Shown one piece after another: positions 1-8,868 of a stretch of DNA of 64,000 nt. The DNA is taken from NCBI GenBank assembly GCA_021792795.1, contig JAJYUB010000012.1, positions 21,024 through 85,023 on the forward strand. The letters run 5' to 3'. A program made the position numbers and the translations under genes. The notes under the pieces are model-generated. The model saw nothing but the letters and a program-made list of their open reading frames with translations. It searched no databases and was not told the DNA's origin. This stretch comes from Acidobacteriota bacterium (GTDB lineage Bacteria; Acidobacteriota; Terriglobia; Terriglobales; Acidobacteriaceae). The stretch's first letter is position 1; each line of letters starts with the position of its first letter.

Positions 1-2
1 TG

Positions 3-677
3 GCGATGCAGATGCAACAAATCGACACTGGACTGATGATGGGAACGATCGTGGGCCGAATGGACTGGTCTTCTGCTGAGCCGGTTTGGACGATCTCCGC
101 AGACGTAAATCCCGGGGCGTATCGGCTGCGCATCGCGGCTGCGGATCCGACGGGAAAAATTGCGGTGGGAGCGACCAGGGAACTCACAGTGGCGTCGCCC
201 AGTCCCGGGGAAACGGTTCGGATCAGTTCGCTGGCGATCGGCAAATCGTGCGTCTTTGCTCCACCGTTGCCGCAAGCCGTCAACCACGCGTCGACGACAA
301 ATTACTTGCAGGCCGGCAATTGCACGATCCAACTGGAGCCGAGCCATTCATTTTCTCCGGACGATGTCCTCTGGACGCTGGCGCGCATTACTCCGGTCGG
401 CAAGCTGGCGCAGCGTCCGTCCAAAGACTGGAAAGGCAGCTTCGTTCTGGTCGACGAAAAAGGTTCGAAGCTGGAGGAAGTGCCGGTGGCATGGCTCACT
501 GCGAAAGACGGCAGTTTTATCGCGACGGCGGCCATCCAGCTCGGCGATCCGAAACTGAAGCTGACCAATGGGGAATACGATGTGTGGTTTACGCTGAAAG
601 GCCCGGGGATCGAGCGCGATTATGCAGAGGATGCGCCATTTTTGGTGTATGGCGCTGGGGATTCTGTGAGCAAGTAG
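3..677 (+). CDS. C-terminal part of a probable VWFA-type acidobacterial protein (5' end outside the window)
   Basis: The frame is open to the left edge of the window, so this is probably the last ~225 residues of a longer protein; the first in-frame ATG (position 6) need not be a real start. The N-terminal part of the fragment has a beta-strand stretch (PGAYRLRIAAADPTGK) like the C-terminal region of the VWFA-related proteins that are abundant in Acidobacteria. The remainder is beta-rich, with no membrane segment and no catalytic motif that I recognise. It ends at a TAG at 675-677. The family assignment rests on pattern memory only, so treat it as hypothetical with a probable extracytoplasmic role. 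Confidence 0.45.
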   Translation, partial: AMQMQQIDTGLMMGTIVGRMDWSSAEPVWTISADVNPGAYRLRIAAADPTGKIAVGATRELTVASPSPGETVRISSLAIGKSCVFAPPLPQAVNHASTTNYLQAGNCTIQLEPSHSFSPDDVLWTLARITPVGKLAQRPSKDWKGSFVLVDEKGSKLEEVPVAWLTAKDGSFIATAAIQLGDPKLKLTNGEYDVWFTLKGPGIERDYAEDAPFLVYGAGDSVSK

Positions 678-786
678 ATTGGTTGGGCGACGCGAGTGTG
701 CAGGATCTGTCGATCCCACCGAGTATGGGCACCCGGTACCTTGGCGTACAATCTTTCGGGAATCAGTCAATGCAGAGGGAGTGGAT

Positions 787-960
787 ATGAGCGAGAGCTG
801 GATGGTTCTACAGACAGCGGGGCAGCGGATCGACTTGGAGCGGGGATTAGAGCGGAAAGAAGTGAAACGTCCCAAGGAGCCGACGGCTCTACAGATATTT
901 TTGTCCATTCGTCCTGGAGAATTATCGACGACGGTATACTCCGGTCCTTTCTTGGCGTGA
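787..960 (+). CDS. Small hypothetical protein (57 aa)
   Basis: This short ORF starts at ATG 787, preceded by a plausible ribosome-binding site (AGAGGGAG, about 6 nt upstream), with a TACAAT hexamer near 747-752 that could be a -10 element. The product is charged in its first half (DLERGLERKEVKRPKEP) and has no recognised domain or membrane helix. It ends only 7 bp before the next gene. Homologues cannot be judged here; the RBS and the absence of a competing gene are the only support. Confidence 0.3.
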   Translation: MSESWMVLQTAGQRIDLERGLERKEVKRPKEPTALQIFLSIRPGELSTTVYSGPFLA

Positions 961-967
961 AAGATTA

Positions 968-1399
968 ATGCAGCAATCCACCGTTACACTCATCGTCGCT
1001 GGGCTTGGCATTGGCGGCACACTCGGAGGCATCACTGTCGGTCACTTCCTGACACAATCGTCTCAACGTAAACAGTGGATACTTGATCGCCGCAAGGAGG
1101 AGTGGAGCGAACTTTTGACGGCACTCGCTGAGTCACTCCGAATGGCGCTCAAGCGTTATCAAGGCAGAGTTTTGAGTGGTGAAGAAGAATATCGGATCGT
1201 CGAAGCGCAGTCGAACTGCTTTAGGGTCATTCGAGACCGCATATTCATCGCTGCGGATGTGAAGAACCTTAATCTTGAAAACCGATGGAGCGCGGCGGTC
1301 ATGCATCATTCTGAAAACCTTGATGCGCGGAAATTGGGCGCGGCTTACGATGCTATTCGTAATGAGATCGTGGAAGCAGCCACAAAGAGATCACGCTAG
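968..1399 (+). CDS. Hypothetical membrane-anchored protein (143 aa)
   Basis: The N-terminus has one hydrophobic glycine-rich segment (about residues 6-30, containing GLGIGGTLGGITVG). It is followed by a charged, probably helical cytoplasmic region rich in R/K/E (QRKQWILDRRKEEWSELL). A single N-terminal anchor plus a helical soluble tail fits a widely distributed class of short uncharacterised proteins. No catalytic motif is visible. It follows the 57-aa ORF by 7 bp and may share its transcript. The function is unknown. Confidence 0.6.
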   Translation: MQQSTVTLIVAGLGIGGTLGGITVGHFLTQSSQRKQWILDRRKEEWSELLTALAESLRMALKRYQGRVLSGEEEYRIVEAQSNCFRVIRDRIFIAADVKNLNLENRWSAAVMHHSENLDARKLGAAYDAIRNEIVEAATKRSR

Positions 1400-1484
1400 A
1401 CCCATCGCCTCGTCGTCAATCGAAGAGGGCGGTTGGCCCACGCTGCTTCAGAGCACACAGAAACTACCATCGAGTAGTTTCCCT

Positions 1485-1566
1485 CCCACCCTTCGCAAAG
1501 GGCGCGAAGGATGGGGCACCCGGCTGCAGGCAATCTCATGTCTCAGAGGCGAGACATGGGGCACAC
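1485..1566. repeat. Two palindromic repeats of the GGATGGGGCACCC family in the gap before thrC
   Basis: The first hairpin has arms CCCACCCTTCGC (1485-1496) and GCGAAGGATGGG (1504-1515) and is followed by GCACCC. The second has arms CATGTCTC (1537-1544) and GAGACATG (1551-1558), followed by GGGCACAC. Both share the right-hand ATGGGGCAC signature with copies at 1846, 8910, 12274 and 25304. They fill most of the 228-bp space between the hypothetical gene and thrC; I see no gene there. Confidence 0.75.
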
Positions 1567-1627
1567 ATGTTTCGCCGATGGGGATGGGGGAATGTGCGAT
1601 CCTGACCTGATACGCTAGACGTATCTC

Positions 1628-3130
1628 ATGATGGAAAAGCAAACACTTTCTGAGCCGACAACCGCGCACCGATTGCATTGCATCGGGTGTGGGGCGGAGA
1701 TTGCCGGAGCGGAGGCGGCGGAGGATTTTCGCTGTCGCGAGTGCGGCAACCTGTTTGAAGTGGAGTATCCGGAACTGCTGGTTCGTGGATCCTCTTCCAG
1801 GGAGAAGACTTCTCCCATCCTAGCCGCAAACGACGCGGCTAGGATGGGGCACCCAGATTCCATCCTGGCCCCACTCAAGCCAACAAAAGGCTTGAATGGG
1901 CCACCCTCGCATGGGGTGGAAGGTTGGAAAGAACTTTGGCGGAGGCGTCGGTTGTCGCGAGGGCCGCTGGACCGCAGTGGGGTGTGGCGGTTTCGCGAGC
2001 TGCTGCCGTTTATGGCGGACGAGCGCAACGTGGTGACGCTGGAGGAGGGGAACACGCCGCTCTATCATTTGCCGCGCTGCGCGGCGAGTCTCGGCGTGGA
2101 AGATTTGTTTGCCAAGCACCAGGGGATGAATCCGACCGGCTCCTTTAAAGATACGGGGATGACGGCGGCGCTATCGGTGGCGCATGAGCGGGGATTCGAA
2201 TGGGTGGCGTGCGCTTCGACGGGGAACACTTCGGCCTCGATGGCGGCGTATGCGGCACGGGCGGGAATGCGGTCGCTGGTGCTGATTCCCGAGGGAAAAG
2301 TGGCGTGGGGGAAGCTGTCGCAGTCGCTGGATTATGGGGCAGTGACGTGCCAGTTGAAGACGGATTTTGATGGCTGCGTGTCGGTGCTGGCGGAACTGGT
2401 GCGGCGCGCGCCGGTGTACCTGCTGAACTCGGTGAACCCGTACCGGCTGGAGGGGCAGAAAACGGCGGCGATTGAGATGGCGGAATCGCTGGACTGGCAG
2501 GTGCCGGACCATCTGATTGTGCCGGGCGGAAACCTGGCGAACAGCTCGGCGCTGGGCAAAGGATTTCTGGAACTGCGGGCGCTGGGTCTGATCGATCGGC
2601 TGCCGCGGATCAGCGTGATTCAGGCGGACGGCGCGAACCCGCTATTTCTAAGCTGGACCGAACACAAGGGGAAGAAATTTTCTCCCGTGGAGGCGCACAC
2701 GCGGGCGAGTGCCATACGGATTGGAAATCCGGCCTCGTGGAAGAAGGCGGTTGGGATATTGGAGAGCACGGGCGGCTGGTGCGAGCAGGCGAGCGAGCAG
2801 GAGATTGCGCTGGCCAAGGCGGAAATTGGCGCGGAGGGCATTGGGTGCGAGCCGGCCTCGGCGGTGACGCTGGCGGGGTTGAAAAAACTGGTTGCGCAGG
2901 GACATGTCGGGAAGCAGGAAAGCGTGGTTCTGCTGCTGACCGGGCATACGTTGAAGGACCCGGAATATACGATCGATTTTCATCGGGGCAAGTTATTGAC
3001 CGCGCAGGAAACGGCGGCGATGGGCGCGGACCAGCGGAAGCAGATGGAGGCGCTGGCATCGGCTCCGCAGGTGCTGGAGCCGACGGCGGAGGCAGTGATG
3101 CGGGTGCTGGAGGCGGCGGTGCGGGGATGA
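1628..3130 (+). CDS. thrC: Threonine synthase, with an in-frame palindromic-repeat insertion
   Basis: This PLP enzyme converts O-phosphohomoserine to threonine, the last step of threonine synthesis, in the cytoplasm. The N-terminus has a zinc-ribbon-like motif (CIGCGAE...CRECGNLFEVEYPE). The fold-type II core begins at LDRSGVWRFRELLPF and EEGNTPLYHLPR; the PLP lysine lies in NPTGSFKDTGMT, and the phosphate-binding STGNTSASMAAYAAR follows. Between the zinc ribbon and the core there is an extra ~45-residue stretch (about residues 54-98) encoded by back-to-back hairpin repeats, which family members normally lack. The start ATG has no clear Shine-Dalgarno sequence; ATG 1631 is an alternative. The stop overlaps the thrB start (ATGA), implying translational coupling. 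Confidence 0.95.
   Translation: MMEKQTLSEPTTAHRLHCIGCGAEIAGAEAAEDFRCRECGNLFEVEYPELLVRGSSSREKTSPILAANDAARMGHPDSILAPLKPTKGLNGPPSHGVEGWKELWRRRRLSRGPLDRSGVWRFRELLPFMADERNVVTLEEGNTPLYHLPRCAASLGVEDLFAKHQGMNPTGSFKDTGMTAALSVAHERGFEWVACASTGNTSASMAAYAARAGMRSLVLIPEGKVAWGKLSQSLDYGAVTCQLKTDFDGCVSVLAELVRRAPVYLLNSVNPYRLEGQKTAAIEMAESLDWQVPDHLIVPGGNLANSSALGKGFLELRALGLIDRLPRISVIQADGANPLFLSWTEHKGKKFSPVEAHTRASAIRIGNPASWKKAVGILESTGGWCEQASEQEIALAKAEIGAEGIGCEPASAVTLAGLKKLVAQGHVGKQESVVLLLTGHTLKDPEYTIDFHRGKLLTAQETAAMGADQRKQMEALASAPQVLEPTAEAVMRVLEAAVRG
1800..1919. repeat. Block of palindromic repeats inside the thrC reading frame
   Basis: Four successive inverted repeats lie inside coding sequence: GGGAGAAG/CTTCTCCC (1800-1807 and 1809-1816), CCCATCCTAGCCGC/GCGGCTAGGATGGG (1814-1827 and 1835-1848), CCCACTCAAGCC/GGCTTGAATGGG with one mismatch (1870-1881 and 1889-1900), and CCACCC/GGGTGG (1901-1906 and 1914-1919). 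The second matches the intergenic copies at 12252 and 25256. The third matches the intergenic copy whose outer arms are at 31922 and 31984. The block is a multiple of three and keeps the frame open. Confidence 0.85.
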
Positions 3131-4110
3131 GAAAGACTGCTTCGAGCGTGCATCTGCGATTGCCGGCGACCTCCGCCAATTTGGGGCCGGCGTTTGATAC
3201 GGGCGCGCTGGCGCTGAAGATGCATTTGGAGATGGATGCCGAGGCGGCGGACCGGTTCAGCATTGCGGCGGAGGGTCGCGACACCGAGGCGTGCGGCAAG
3301 CTGGAAGGCAACCTGGTGCTGGAGACGTACAAGCGGCTGATGGAAGAGAATGGCCGACCGATCCAGCCGCTGCAGTTGCGTGTGAAGAATGGAATTCCGC
3401 TGGGGATGGGTTGTGGATCTTCGGCGGCGGCGCGGCTGGCGGGCATTGCGCTGGCGGTCGAGTTTGGCGAATTGGGCTGGCAGGAGCGGGAGATTCTGGA
3501 CGCCTCGGCATTTTTGGAAGGCCACCCGGACAATGCCACGGCCTGCTGGCTGGGGGGAATGACGGTTTCGGCGATTGCGCCGCGTGCGGCGTCGGAACAC
3601 GGCGAGACGCCGGTGAGATATCCGAGCATTGCTGTGGGTCGGTTTGAGATCCCCGAGCACTGGAGCGCGGTGATGGTGTTGCCGCGGGACCCAGTGCGGA
3701 CGGAGGAGTCGCGAAAGCTGCTGCCGGACTTTTACAGTCGCGCGGATGTCGTACAGAATTTGCAACATAGCTCACTGCTGGTGGCGGCCTTCGCTTCCGG
3801 CAGGGACGACCTGCTGCGGGCGGCGATGCTGGATTGCCTGCACCAGCCCTACCGGGTGGCGATTTGCCCGCTGCTGGGGACACTGCTGCCTCTGGCGGGG
3901 GCTCCTGGCATCCTGGGAGCGGCGTTGAGCGGGGCAGGGCCAGGAATTCTGCTGGTGGTGGAACGAAATCTGGATCAGGCTGGCCTCGAAAGGCGGCTAG
4001 TGGAGGCGCTTGGGAACCGATCGAGCTGCGAAGTGATCGAATGCGGGTTTGAGAGCGAGGGAGCGGGGGCGACGGTGCGCCGGGATACTCCCATGAATGC
4101 AGGGGCTTAA
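3127..4110 (+). CDS. thrB: Homoserine kinase (GHMP family)
   Basis: It phosphorylates homoserine to O-phosphohomoserine, the substrate of the threonine synthase encoded just upstream. The protein has 327 residues. The N-terminal PATSANLGPAFDTGA and the GHMP ATP-binding motif GIPLGMGCGSSAAAR (about residues 91-105) are typical, as is the C-terminal GAALSGAGPGILLV motif. I chose ATG 3127 because it overlaps the thrC stop (ATGA) and gives the conserved N-terminus; the longer open frame upstream is only thrC read out of frame. Two hairpins with T-runs about 120-220 bp downstream probably end this transcript. Confidence 0.93.
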   Translation: MRKTASSVHLRLPATSANLGPAFDTGALALKMHLEMDAEAADRFSIAAEGRDTEACGKLEGNLVLETYKRLMEENGRPIQPLQLRVKNGIPLGMGCGSSAAARLAGIALAVEFGELGWQEREILDASAFLEGHPDNATACWLGGMTVSAIAPRAASEHGETPVRYPSIAVGRFEIPEHWSAVMVLPRDPVRTEESRKLLPDFYSRADVVQNLQHSSLLVAAFASGRDDLLRAAMLDCLHQPYRVAICPLLGTLLPLAGAPGILGAALSGAGPGILLVVERNLDQAGLERRLVEALGNRSSCEVIECGFESEGAGATVRRDTPMNAGA

Positions 4111-4228
4111 CCCATAAAGGGAAGCCCGTGACGGTAACTCAAATAATGTTACTCAAGTTTTGTTTACAATACACTTCGCCGCCGCTAACCTCTTTTTCAA
4201 GGGGCAGTTCTGGGGGAGGGCTGCTCTC

Positions 4229-4270
4229 GCGCCCGTTGATCTTTCACAAGATCCGGGCGCTTTTCTTTTG
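4229..4270 (+). terminator. Strong intrinsic terminator downstream of thrB
   Basis: The outer stem is GCGCCCG (4229-4235) with CGGGCGC (4254-4260), stacked on an inner stem GATCTT/AAGATC (4238-4243 and 4248-4253) with the loop TCAC. It is followed by TTTTCTTTT. The perfect stems and U-rich tail fit Rho-independent termination of plus-strand transcription. Confidence 0.75.
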
Positions 4271-4293
4271 TCCAAATATTCATGTTCCGGAGC

Positions 4294-4327
4294 GCCCGCG
4301 CAGTGGGAAGTGCGGGCCTTTCCTTTG
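4294..4327 (+). terminator. Second terminator-like hairpin before trxA
   Basis: The stem GCCCGC (4294-4299) pairs with GCGGGC (4312-4317) and is followed by CTTTCCTTTG. It is weaker than the preceding hairpin and has a 12-nt loop. It could be a back-up terminator or part of a trxA leader. Confidence 0.45.
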
Positions 4328-4483
4328 TTGGAGGAATCTGGTCCAAGCCTGCGACCAAACCGGTTCCTGGCGCATCTTGTATTCTGGAGAAGTAGAGGCG
4401 CAGATCGCGCTGCCAGAGCGGAAGTTAACAACGCGGCCCGAATGCGGCAATGTCGGTTTTGGCAATCTCCAAGGAGGAAGTGA

Positions 4484-4816
4484 ATGGCAGGTCAGGCAGT
4501 ACTGGAAGTGATGGATGCGACGTTTGAGAAAGAAGTCTTGCAGTCGGTTGAGCCGGTCCTAGTGGATTTTTGGGCAGCGTGGTGCGGGCCTTGCAGGGCG
4601 CTGGCGCCTGTTGTGGACGAAGTTGCGACCCAATATCTGGGCAAGTTGAAGGTGATGAAGATGGATGTGGACAGCAATTCCGCCACGCCCATGCGATATG
4701 GGATACGAGGCATTCCGGCCCTGCTGTTGTTTAAAGGCGGCAAAGTGGCCGAGCAGATTGTAGGATACGTGCCCAAAGAGACGATCGACAAGGCGATCCG
4801 GAAGCTGGTGGTGTAG
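4484..4816 (+). CDS. trxA: Thioredoxin
   Basis: A 110-residue cytoplasmic disulfide reductase with the active site WCGPC (residues 33-37) in the usual VDFWAAWCGPCR context and the conserved cis-proline region GIRGIPALLLFKGG. The length matches classic thioredoxin 1. The start is supported by the ribosome-binding site AAGGAGG seven nucleotides upstream. It appears to be a single-gene transcription unit, bounded by terminators on both sides and convergent with lon. Confidence 0.95.
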   Translation: MAGQAVLEVMDATFEKEVLQSVEPVLVDFWAAWCGPCRALAPVVDEVATQYLGKLKVMKMDVDSNSATPMRYGIRGIPALLLFKGGKVAEQIVGYVPKETIDKAIRKLVV

Positions 4817-4842
4817 AGGATTTTTCTGAAGTGGAAATGAAG

Positions 4843-4872
4843 AAGCCCGGTCTTGGCGACGGGCTTTTCTTT
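4843..4872 (+). terminator. Terminator between convergent trxA and lon
   Basis: AAGCCCG (4843-4849) pairs with CGGGCTT (4860-4866), followed by TTCTTTG. The hairpin lies in the 79-bp convergent gap and on the other strand is followed by a moderately T-rich stretch, so it may serve both genes. Confidence 0.7.
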
Positions 4873-4895
4873 GTCTGAATGCAATGAGGGTGGCT

Positions 4896-7325
4896 CTATT
4901 GCGGGGCGATGTTTTCCATCGGGGTTGGGGTGGGAACGCTGGCCAGCAGTCCATGCTCGCCAAGAGCGGGGGCGTCTGGGGCAATTTCCGGCAGCGGGCC
5001 TTCGAGAGCGATCTTCAAGACTTCATCCATTTGATCCACAAAGTGCATCTTCATGCTTGATTTTAAATTGTCCGGGACCTCGGCGAGATCGTTCTTGTTT
5101 TCTCCGGGAAGAATCACTTCAAAGACGCCGGCTCGATGGGCTGCGAGCAGTTTTTCTTTCAGGCCGCCGATGGGAAGGACCTTGCCTCGCAGCGTAATTT
5201 CGCCGGTCATGGCGATGTCCCGACGGACAGGGATGCGGGTCAATGCGCTGGCGAGGGCGGTGGCGAGGGTAATGCCGGCGGAGGGACCGTCCTTGGGAAT
5301 GGCGCCTTCCGGGACGTGGACGTGGATGTCGAGGCTGCGGTAGAAGTCGCGACCGAGGCCGAGGTGATGGGCGCGGCTGCGGATGTAGGAGAGGGCCGCC
5401 TGGGCCGACTCCTGCATGACCTCGCCAAGCTGGCCGGTGAGGGTCAGCTTGCCTTTGCCGTCGAGCACCTGGACTTCCGTGGAGAGGATGGAGCCGCCGA
5501 CTTCTGTCCACGCGAGGCCAGTGACCAGGCCAATTTCGCTTTGTTCGTGGACCTGCGAGTGGCGGACCTTGGGCAGGCCGAGAAATTCCTGCAAATTGGC
5601 GGCGGTGATTTCTTCCTTGTGCTTGGGGCCGTTCTTCACGATGCGGCGCGCGACCTTGCGGCAGACGTTGCCGATTTCGCGTTCAAGATTGCGGACGCCG
5701 GCTTCGCGGGTGTAGGAGCGGATGATTTCCTGCAGCGCTTCCTGGGTGAAGACGAGATTCTTCTCGTCGATGCCGGTCTGCTCCCGCTGTTTGCGAAGCA
5801 GATATTGCTTGGCGATTTCGACCTTTTCGTCCTCAGTGTAGCCATGCAGCCGCAGAATTTCCATGCGGTCCTGCAGTGCCGCGGGGATGGTGTGCAGGAC
5901 GTTGGCGGTGGCGACGAACAAGACCTGCGACAGATCGTATTCCACGTCGAGATAGTGGTCCTGGAAGGTGCCGTTTTGCTCGGGGTCGAGCACTTCAAGC
6001 AAAGCGGAGGCGGGATCGCCGCGGAAATCGGAGGCCATCTTGTCGATTTCATCCAGCATGAAGACGGGATTTTTTGTGCCGGCCTTCTTCATGGATTGCA
6101 GGATTTGGCCGGGCATGGCGCCGATATACGTGCGGCGATGGCCTCGGATTTCAGCCTCATCGCGCACGCCGCCGAGCGACATGCGAACGAATTTGCGTCC
6201 CGTGGCTTTGGCAATCGACATTCCCAGCGAGGTTTTGCCGACGCCCGGAGGTCCGACGAAGCAGAGGATGGAGCCTTTGGGATTTTTCACCAACTGGCGG
6301 ACGGCGAGGAACTCGAGAATGCGTTCCTTGATTTTCTCCAGGCCGTAGTGGTCGGTGTTGAGAATTTTTTCAGCGTGATCGATGGAGCGAATCTCTTTGG
6401 ATTTTTTCTTCCACGGAACGGCCAGCATCCAGTCCAGATAATTTCTGGAGACGGTGGATTCGGCGGACATGGGAGGCATGGCTTCAAGCTTCTTCAGCTC
6501 CAGCGTCGCTTTTTCGAAGACATCTTTCGGCATTCCGGCCATTTCAATCTTCTTCTTCAGCTCGTCGAACTCGCTTTTCTCGCCGCGGCCCAGTTCCTTT
6601 TGGATGGCCTTGATTTTTTCGTTGAGGTAATACTCTTTCTGGGCACGCTCCATCTGCCGCTTAACGCGGGACTGGACGTTGCGGTCCATGCTCAACTTTT
6701 CGATTTCAATTTCCAGAATGCCGACCAGGTGATGGAGCCGCTCGACAGGATCGAAGATGTCGAGCAGCATCTGTTTTTCTTCAATAGGCAACTGCAGATT
6801 GGCCGAGATGGTGTCGGCGAGTTTGCCGGGCTCTTCCATGCGAACGGCGGCGGCGACCGTTTCCAGGTTGAGCGCTTGTTGCAGCTTGACATACTGCTCA
6901 AACAAGCCGGAGACCCGCTGCATGACCTGTTCGACGACCTTGGTCATTTCGGTTTCGACGGTGCTGACGCGGAGAGTGGCGACAAAAAAGCCATCGGTGT
7001 CGACGATCTCGGTGGCCTTGGCGCGTTCAATGCCTTCGACGAGCACCTTGATGTTGCCGTCGGGCATTTTGACGCTTTGCACGATGTTGCCGATGGTGCC
7101 GGTGGTGAAGATGTCCTTCTGCGTGGGCTCATCCTGGCCGGCATCATGCTGGGTCGCCAGAAAGATTTTGCGATCGCCGGTGAGCGCTTCTTCCAGGGCG
7201 CGCACGCTGGATTCGCGGCCTACGACGAACGGAGTCATCATGTAGGGAAAGATGACCATGTCGCGGATCGGCATCATAGGGAGCTTGCGCAGCTCGGAAG
7301 TTTCGCGGGATTCTTTCACAGGCAC
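4896..7325 (-). CDS. lon: ATP-dependent protease Lon
   Basis: An 809-residue LonA-type AAA+ protease that degrades misfolded and regulatory proteins in the cytoplasm. In order it shows the N-terminal LON substrate-binding domain (about residues 10-205), a coiled-coil linker, the AAA+ module with Walker A GPPGVGKT (358-365) and Walker [10 protein letters not shown] (421-429), and the protease domain with the serine-lysine dyad: Ser682 in PKDGPSAG and Lys725 in [11 protein letters not shown]. Full length for the family, with all catalytic residues present. A separate transcription unit, convergent with trxA; no heat-shock operator could be recognised upstream. Confidence 0.97.
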   Translation of the reverse strand: MPVKESRETSELRKLPMMPIRDMVIFPYMMTPFVVGRESSVRALEEALTGDRKIFLATQHDAGQDEPTQKDIFTTGTIGNIVQSVKMPDGNIKVLVEGIERAKATEIVDTDGFFVATLRVSTVETEMTKVVEQVMQRVSGLFEQYVKLQQALNLETVAAAVRMEEPGKLADTISANLQLPIEEKQMLLDIFDPVERLHHLVGILEIEIEKLSMDRNVQSRVKRQMERAQKEYYLNEKIKAIQKELGRGEKSEFDELKKKIEMAGMPKDVFEKATLELKKLEAMPPMSAESTVSRNYLDWMLAVPWKKKSKEIRSIDHAEKILNTDHYGLEKIKERILEFLAVRQLVKNPKGSILCFVGPPGVGKTSLGMSIAKATGRKFVRMSLGGVRDEAEIRGHRRTYIGAMPGQILQSMKKAGTKNPVFMLDEIDKMASDFRGDPASALLEVLDPEQNGTFQDHYLDVEYDLSQVLFVATANVLHTIPAALQDRMEILRLHGYTEDEKVEIAKQYLLRKQREQTGIDEKNLVFTQEALQEIIRSYTREAGVRNLEREIGNVCRKVARRIVKNGPKHKEEITAANLQEFLGLPKVRHSQVHEQSEIGLVTGLAWTEVGGSILSTEVQVLDGKGKLTLTGQLGEVMQESAQAALSYIRSRAHHLGLGRDFYRSLDIHVHVPEGAIPKDGPSAGITLATALASALTRIPVRRDIAMTGEITLRGKVLPIGGLKEKLLAAHRAGVFEVILPGENKNDLAEVPDNLKSSMKMHFVDQMDEVLKIALEGPLPEIAPDAPALGEHGLLASVPTPTPMENIAPQ

Positions 7326-7460
7326 CTCTGGGGTTGAGTCTCTGTACCTATTCTAATGGGTCGCGCTTTTCGCCGCGAACCGATTCTGCGGAAGCGCGAC
7401 AGGTTGCAATGTATCGACCTTGATGCGATGAAATAGGATTCACATTCTGCCGATGCGGTG

Positions 7461-7862
7461 TCACGCGACCGCCTGCGTGCAGTGAGAGCAGCGATGGGCT
7501 GCCGCTGGAATTTCGCTGAGACATTCCGGACAGGTCTTAATGGCCGGAGGCGCGGGAGGTACCGGTTTAAATTTGGCAAGTATTTTGCCGACCGGGAGGA
7601 CCACCCCGAAATAGATGACGGTGGCAACAATCAGAAACGAGATGAGCGCGTTGAGAAAGTTGCCGTAGGTGATGGCGCCGCCGTGGACGTGGGCCACCAG
7701 GGTGGAGAAATTCGGCTGACCGACGGTGGCCGAGATCAACGGGTTAATGATGTCTTTCACCAAGGAATTGACGATGCCGGTGAAGGCGGCGCCAATGACG
7801 ACGGCAACGGCCAGATCGACAACGTTGCCGCGCAGAACAAAATCGCGAAAGCCTTTGAGCAT
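7461..7862 (-). CDS. mscL: Large-conductance mechanosensitive channel with C-terminal zinc ribbon
   Basis: MscL forms a homopentameric inner-membrane channel that opens under membrane tension during hypo-osmotic shock. The first helix carries the conserved pattern GNVVDLAVAVVIGAAFTGIV (about residues 12-31), and a second membrane helix lies at about residues 70-92. After the second helix a short proline-rich linker leads to a C-terminal Cys4 motif (CPECL, nine residues, CSHC) that looks like a zinc ribbon where classical MscL has a helical bundle. The 133-residue length is otherwise normal. The start ATG is preceded by GGGAG. Confidence 0.95.
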   Translation of the reverse strand: MLKGFRDFVLRGNVVDLAVAVVIGAAFTGIVNSLVKDIINPLISATVGQPNFSTLVAHVHGGAITYGNFLNALISFLIVATVIYFGVVLPVGKILAKFKPVPPAPPAIKTCPECLSEIPAAAHRCSHCTQAVA

Positions 7863-8109
7863 GACGAATCTCCCTCGTTCGAAATGGATACAACCGACTG
7901 CGGCGGGTTCTCATCGATATGCGTCGCGCAGCGGAGTTGCCAGCATCCTACCATTGCGCGAGCGAAATGAGCGAAAAGAATGATGCGAAGGCATTGATGA
8001 GTTCGATGTCAGTGGAAACTCTTGGAGGATTCTCGTGCTCTGCGATATTCTCCAGAGGTTCCGCGGCGATGTACCGCGGCATGGACAGAAGTTGTGCGAA
8101 TGAGGAAGC

Positions 8110-8802
8110 ATGAATAAGGTGTGGCCCACAGCGGATGCCGCCGTCGAGGACATTCCCGACGGCGCGACCATCATGTTCGGCGGATTCGGGCTGTGCGGCA
8201 TTCCGGAGAACCTGATCGACGCGCTGGTCCGCAAGGGCGTGCGACATCTGCATACCATCAGCAACAATATGGGCGTCGATGGCTTCGGCATGGGACGCAT
8301 GCTGGAAGCCGACATGATCGATTCTCACACTGGCAGCTACGTGGGCGAGAACAAGCTGCTGGAGGAGCGCGTGCTGGCTGGCAAGCTGGACCTGAGGCTG
8401 ATTCCGCAGGGCACGCTGGCGGAGCGGATTCGAGCGGGTGGCGCGGGCATCCCGGCGTTTTATACACCGGCAGGCGTGGGCACGGTGGTGGCGGAGGGCA
8501 AGGAGTCCCGCGAGTTCGACGGGAAAATGTATCTACTGGAGCGCGGGCTGCGGGCAGACTTTGCGCTGATCAAAGCGTGGAAGGGCGATCGGATGGGAAA
8601 CCTGATCTATCGCAAGACGGCGCGGAATTTCAATCCGATGATGGCGGCGGCGGGACGCATTACGATTGCGGAAGTGGAACAGTTGGTCGAGCCGGGGGAG
8701 ATAGAGCCGGACCAGGTGATGACGCCGGGAATTTATGTGCAGCGAATGATTCTGGGCGAGCACGAGAAGCGGATCGAGCGGCGGACGGTGCGAACGGCAT
8801 GA
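8110..8802 (+). CDS. scoA: 3-oxoacid CoA-transferase subunit A
   Basis: This is the alpha half of a type I CoA-transferase (succinyl-CoA:3-oxoacid or acetoacetate type), which moves CoA between acyl donors in ketone-body/acetoacetate or short-chain acid metabolism. The family signature GATIMFGGFGLCGIPENLI is at residues 18-36, followed by SNNMG. The 230-residue length is typical. The start ATG follows GAGGAA at good spacing. Its partner subunit starts about 470 bp downstream rather than being adjacent; the gap holds a palindromic repeat and an opposite-strand gene. The exact acyl substrate cannot be decided from sequence. Confidence 0.92.
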   Translation: MNKVWPTADAAVEDIPDGATIMFGGFGLCGIPENLIDALVRKGVRHLHTISNNMGVDGFGMGRMLEADMIDSHTGSYVGENKLLEERVLAGKLDLRLIPQGTLAERIRAGGAGIPAFYTPAGVGTVVAEGKESREFDGKMYLLERGLRADFALIKAWKGDRMGNLIYRKTARNFNPMMAAAGRITIAEVEQLVEPGEIEPDQVMTPGIYVQRMILGEHEKRIERRTVRTA

Positions 8803-8868
8803 TACATATGTTTCCAGCCGGGTCTTTGACCGAGCGATACCGCATCCGCGATTTTAGGGCCGCAGAAT

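Larger units (their letters stand above)
4111..4483 (+). other. Spacer between thrB and trxA with two terminator-like hairpins and a possible short transcript
   Basis: This 373-bp gap holds no convincing gene. A TACAAT hexamer lies at 4165-4170 (no good -35). The region downstream is G-rich (4199-4220), followed by the terminator-like hairpins listed separately at 4229-4270 and 4294-4327. Such a layout could be a leader/attenuator for trxA, tandem terminators for thrCB, or a ~90-nt small RNA. The trxA ribosome-binding site AAGGAGG closes the region. Confidence 0.4.

Noticed and set aside
2737..3126. Upstream extension of the thrB frame
   Set aside because: It overlaps thrC and reads as low-complexity Gly/Arg sequence; the ATGA overlap at 3127 and family similarity fix the start.
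5136..7337. Long open frame on the plus strand opposite lon
   Set aside because: It is a mirror of the lon codon pattern in a GC-rich gene; the translation has no family features and lon is certain.
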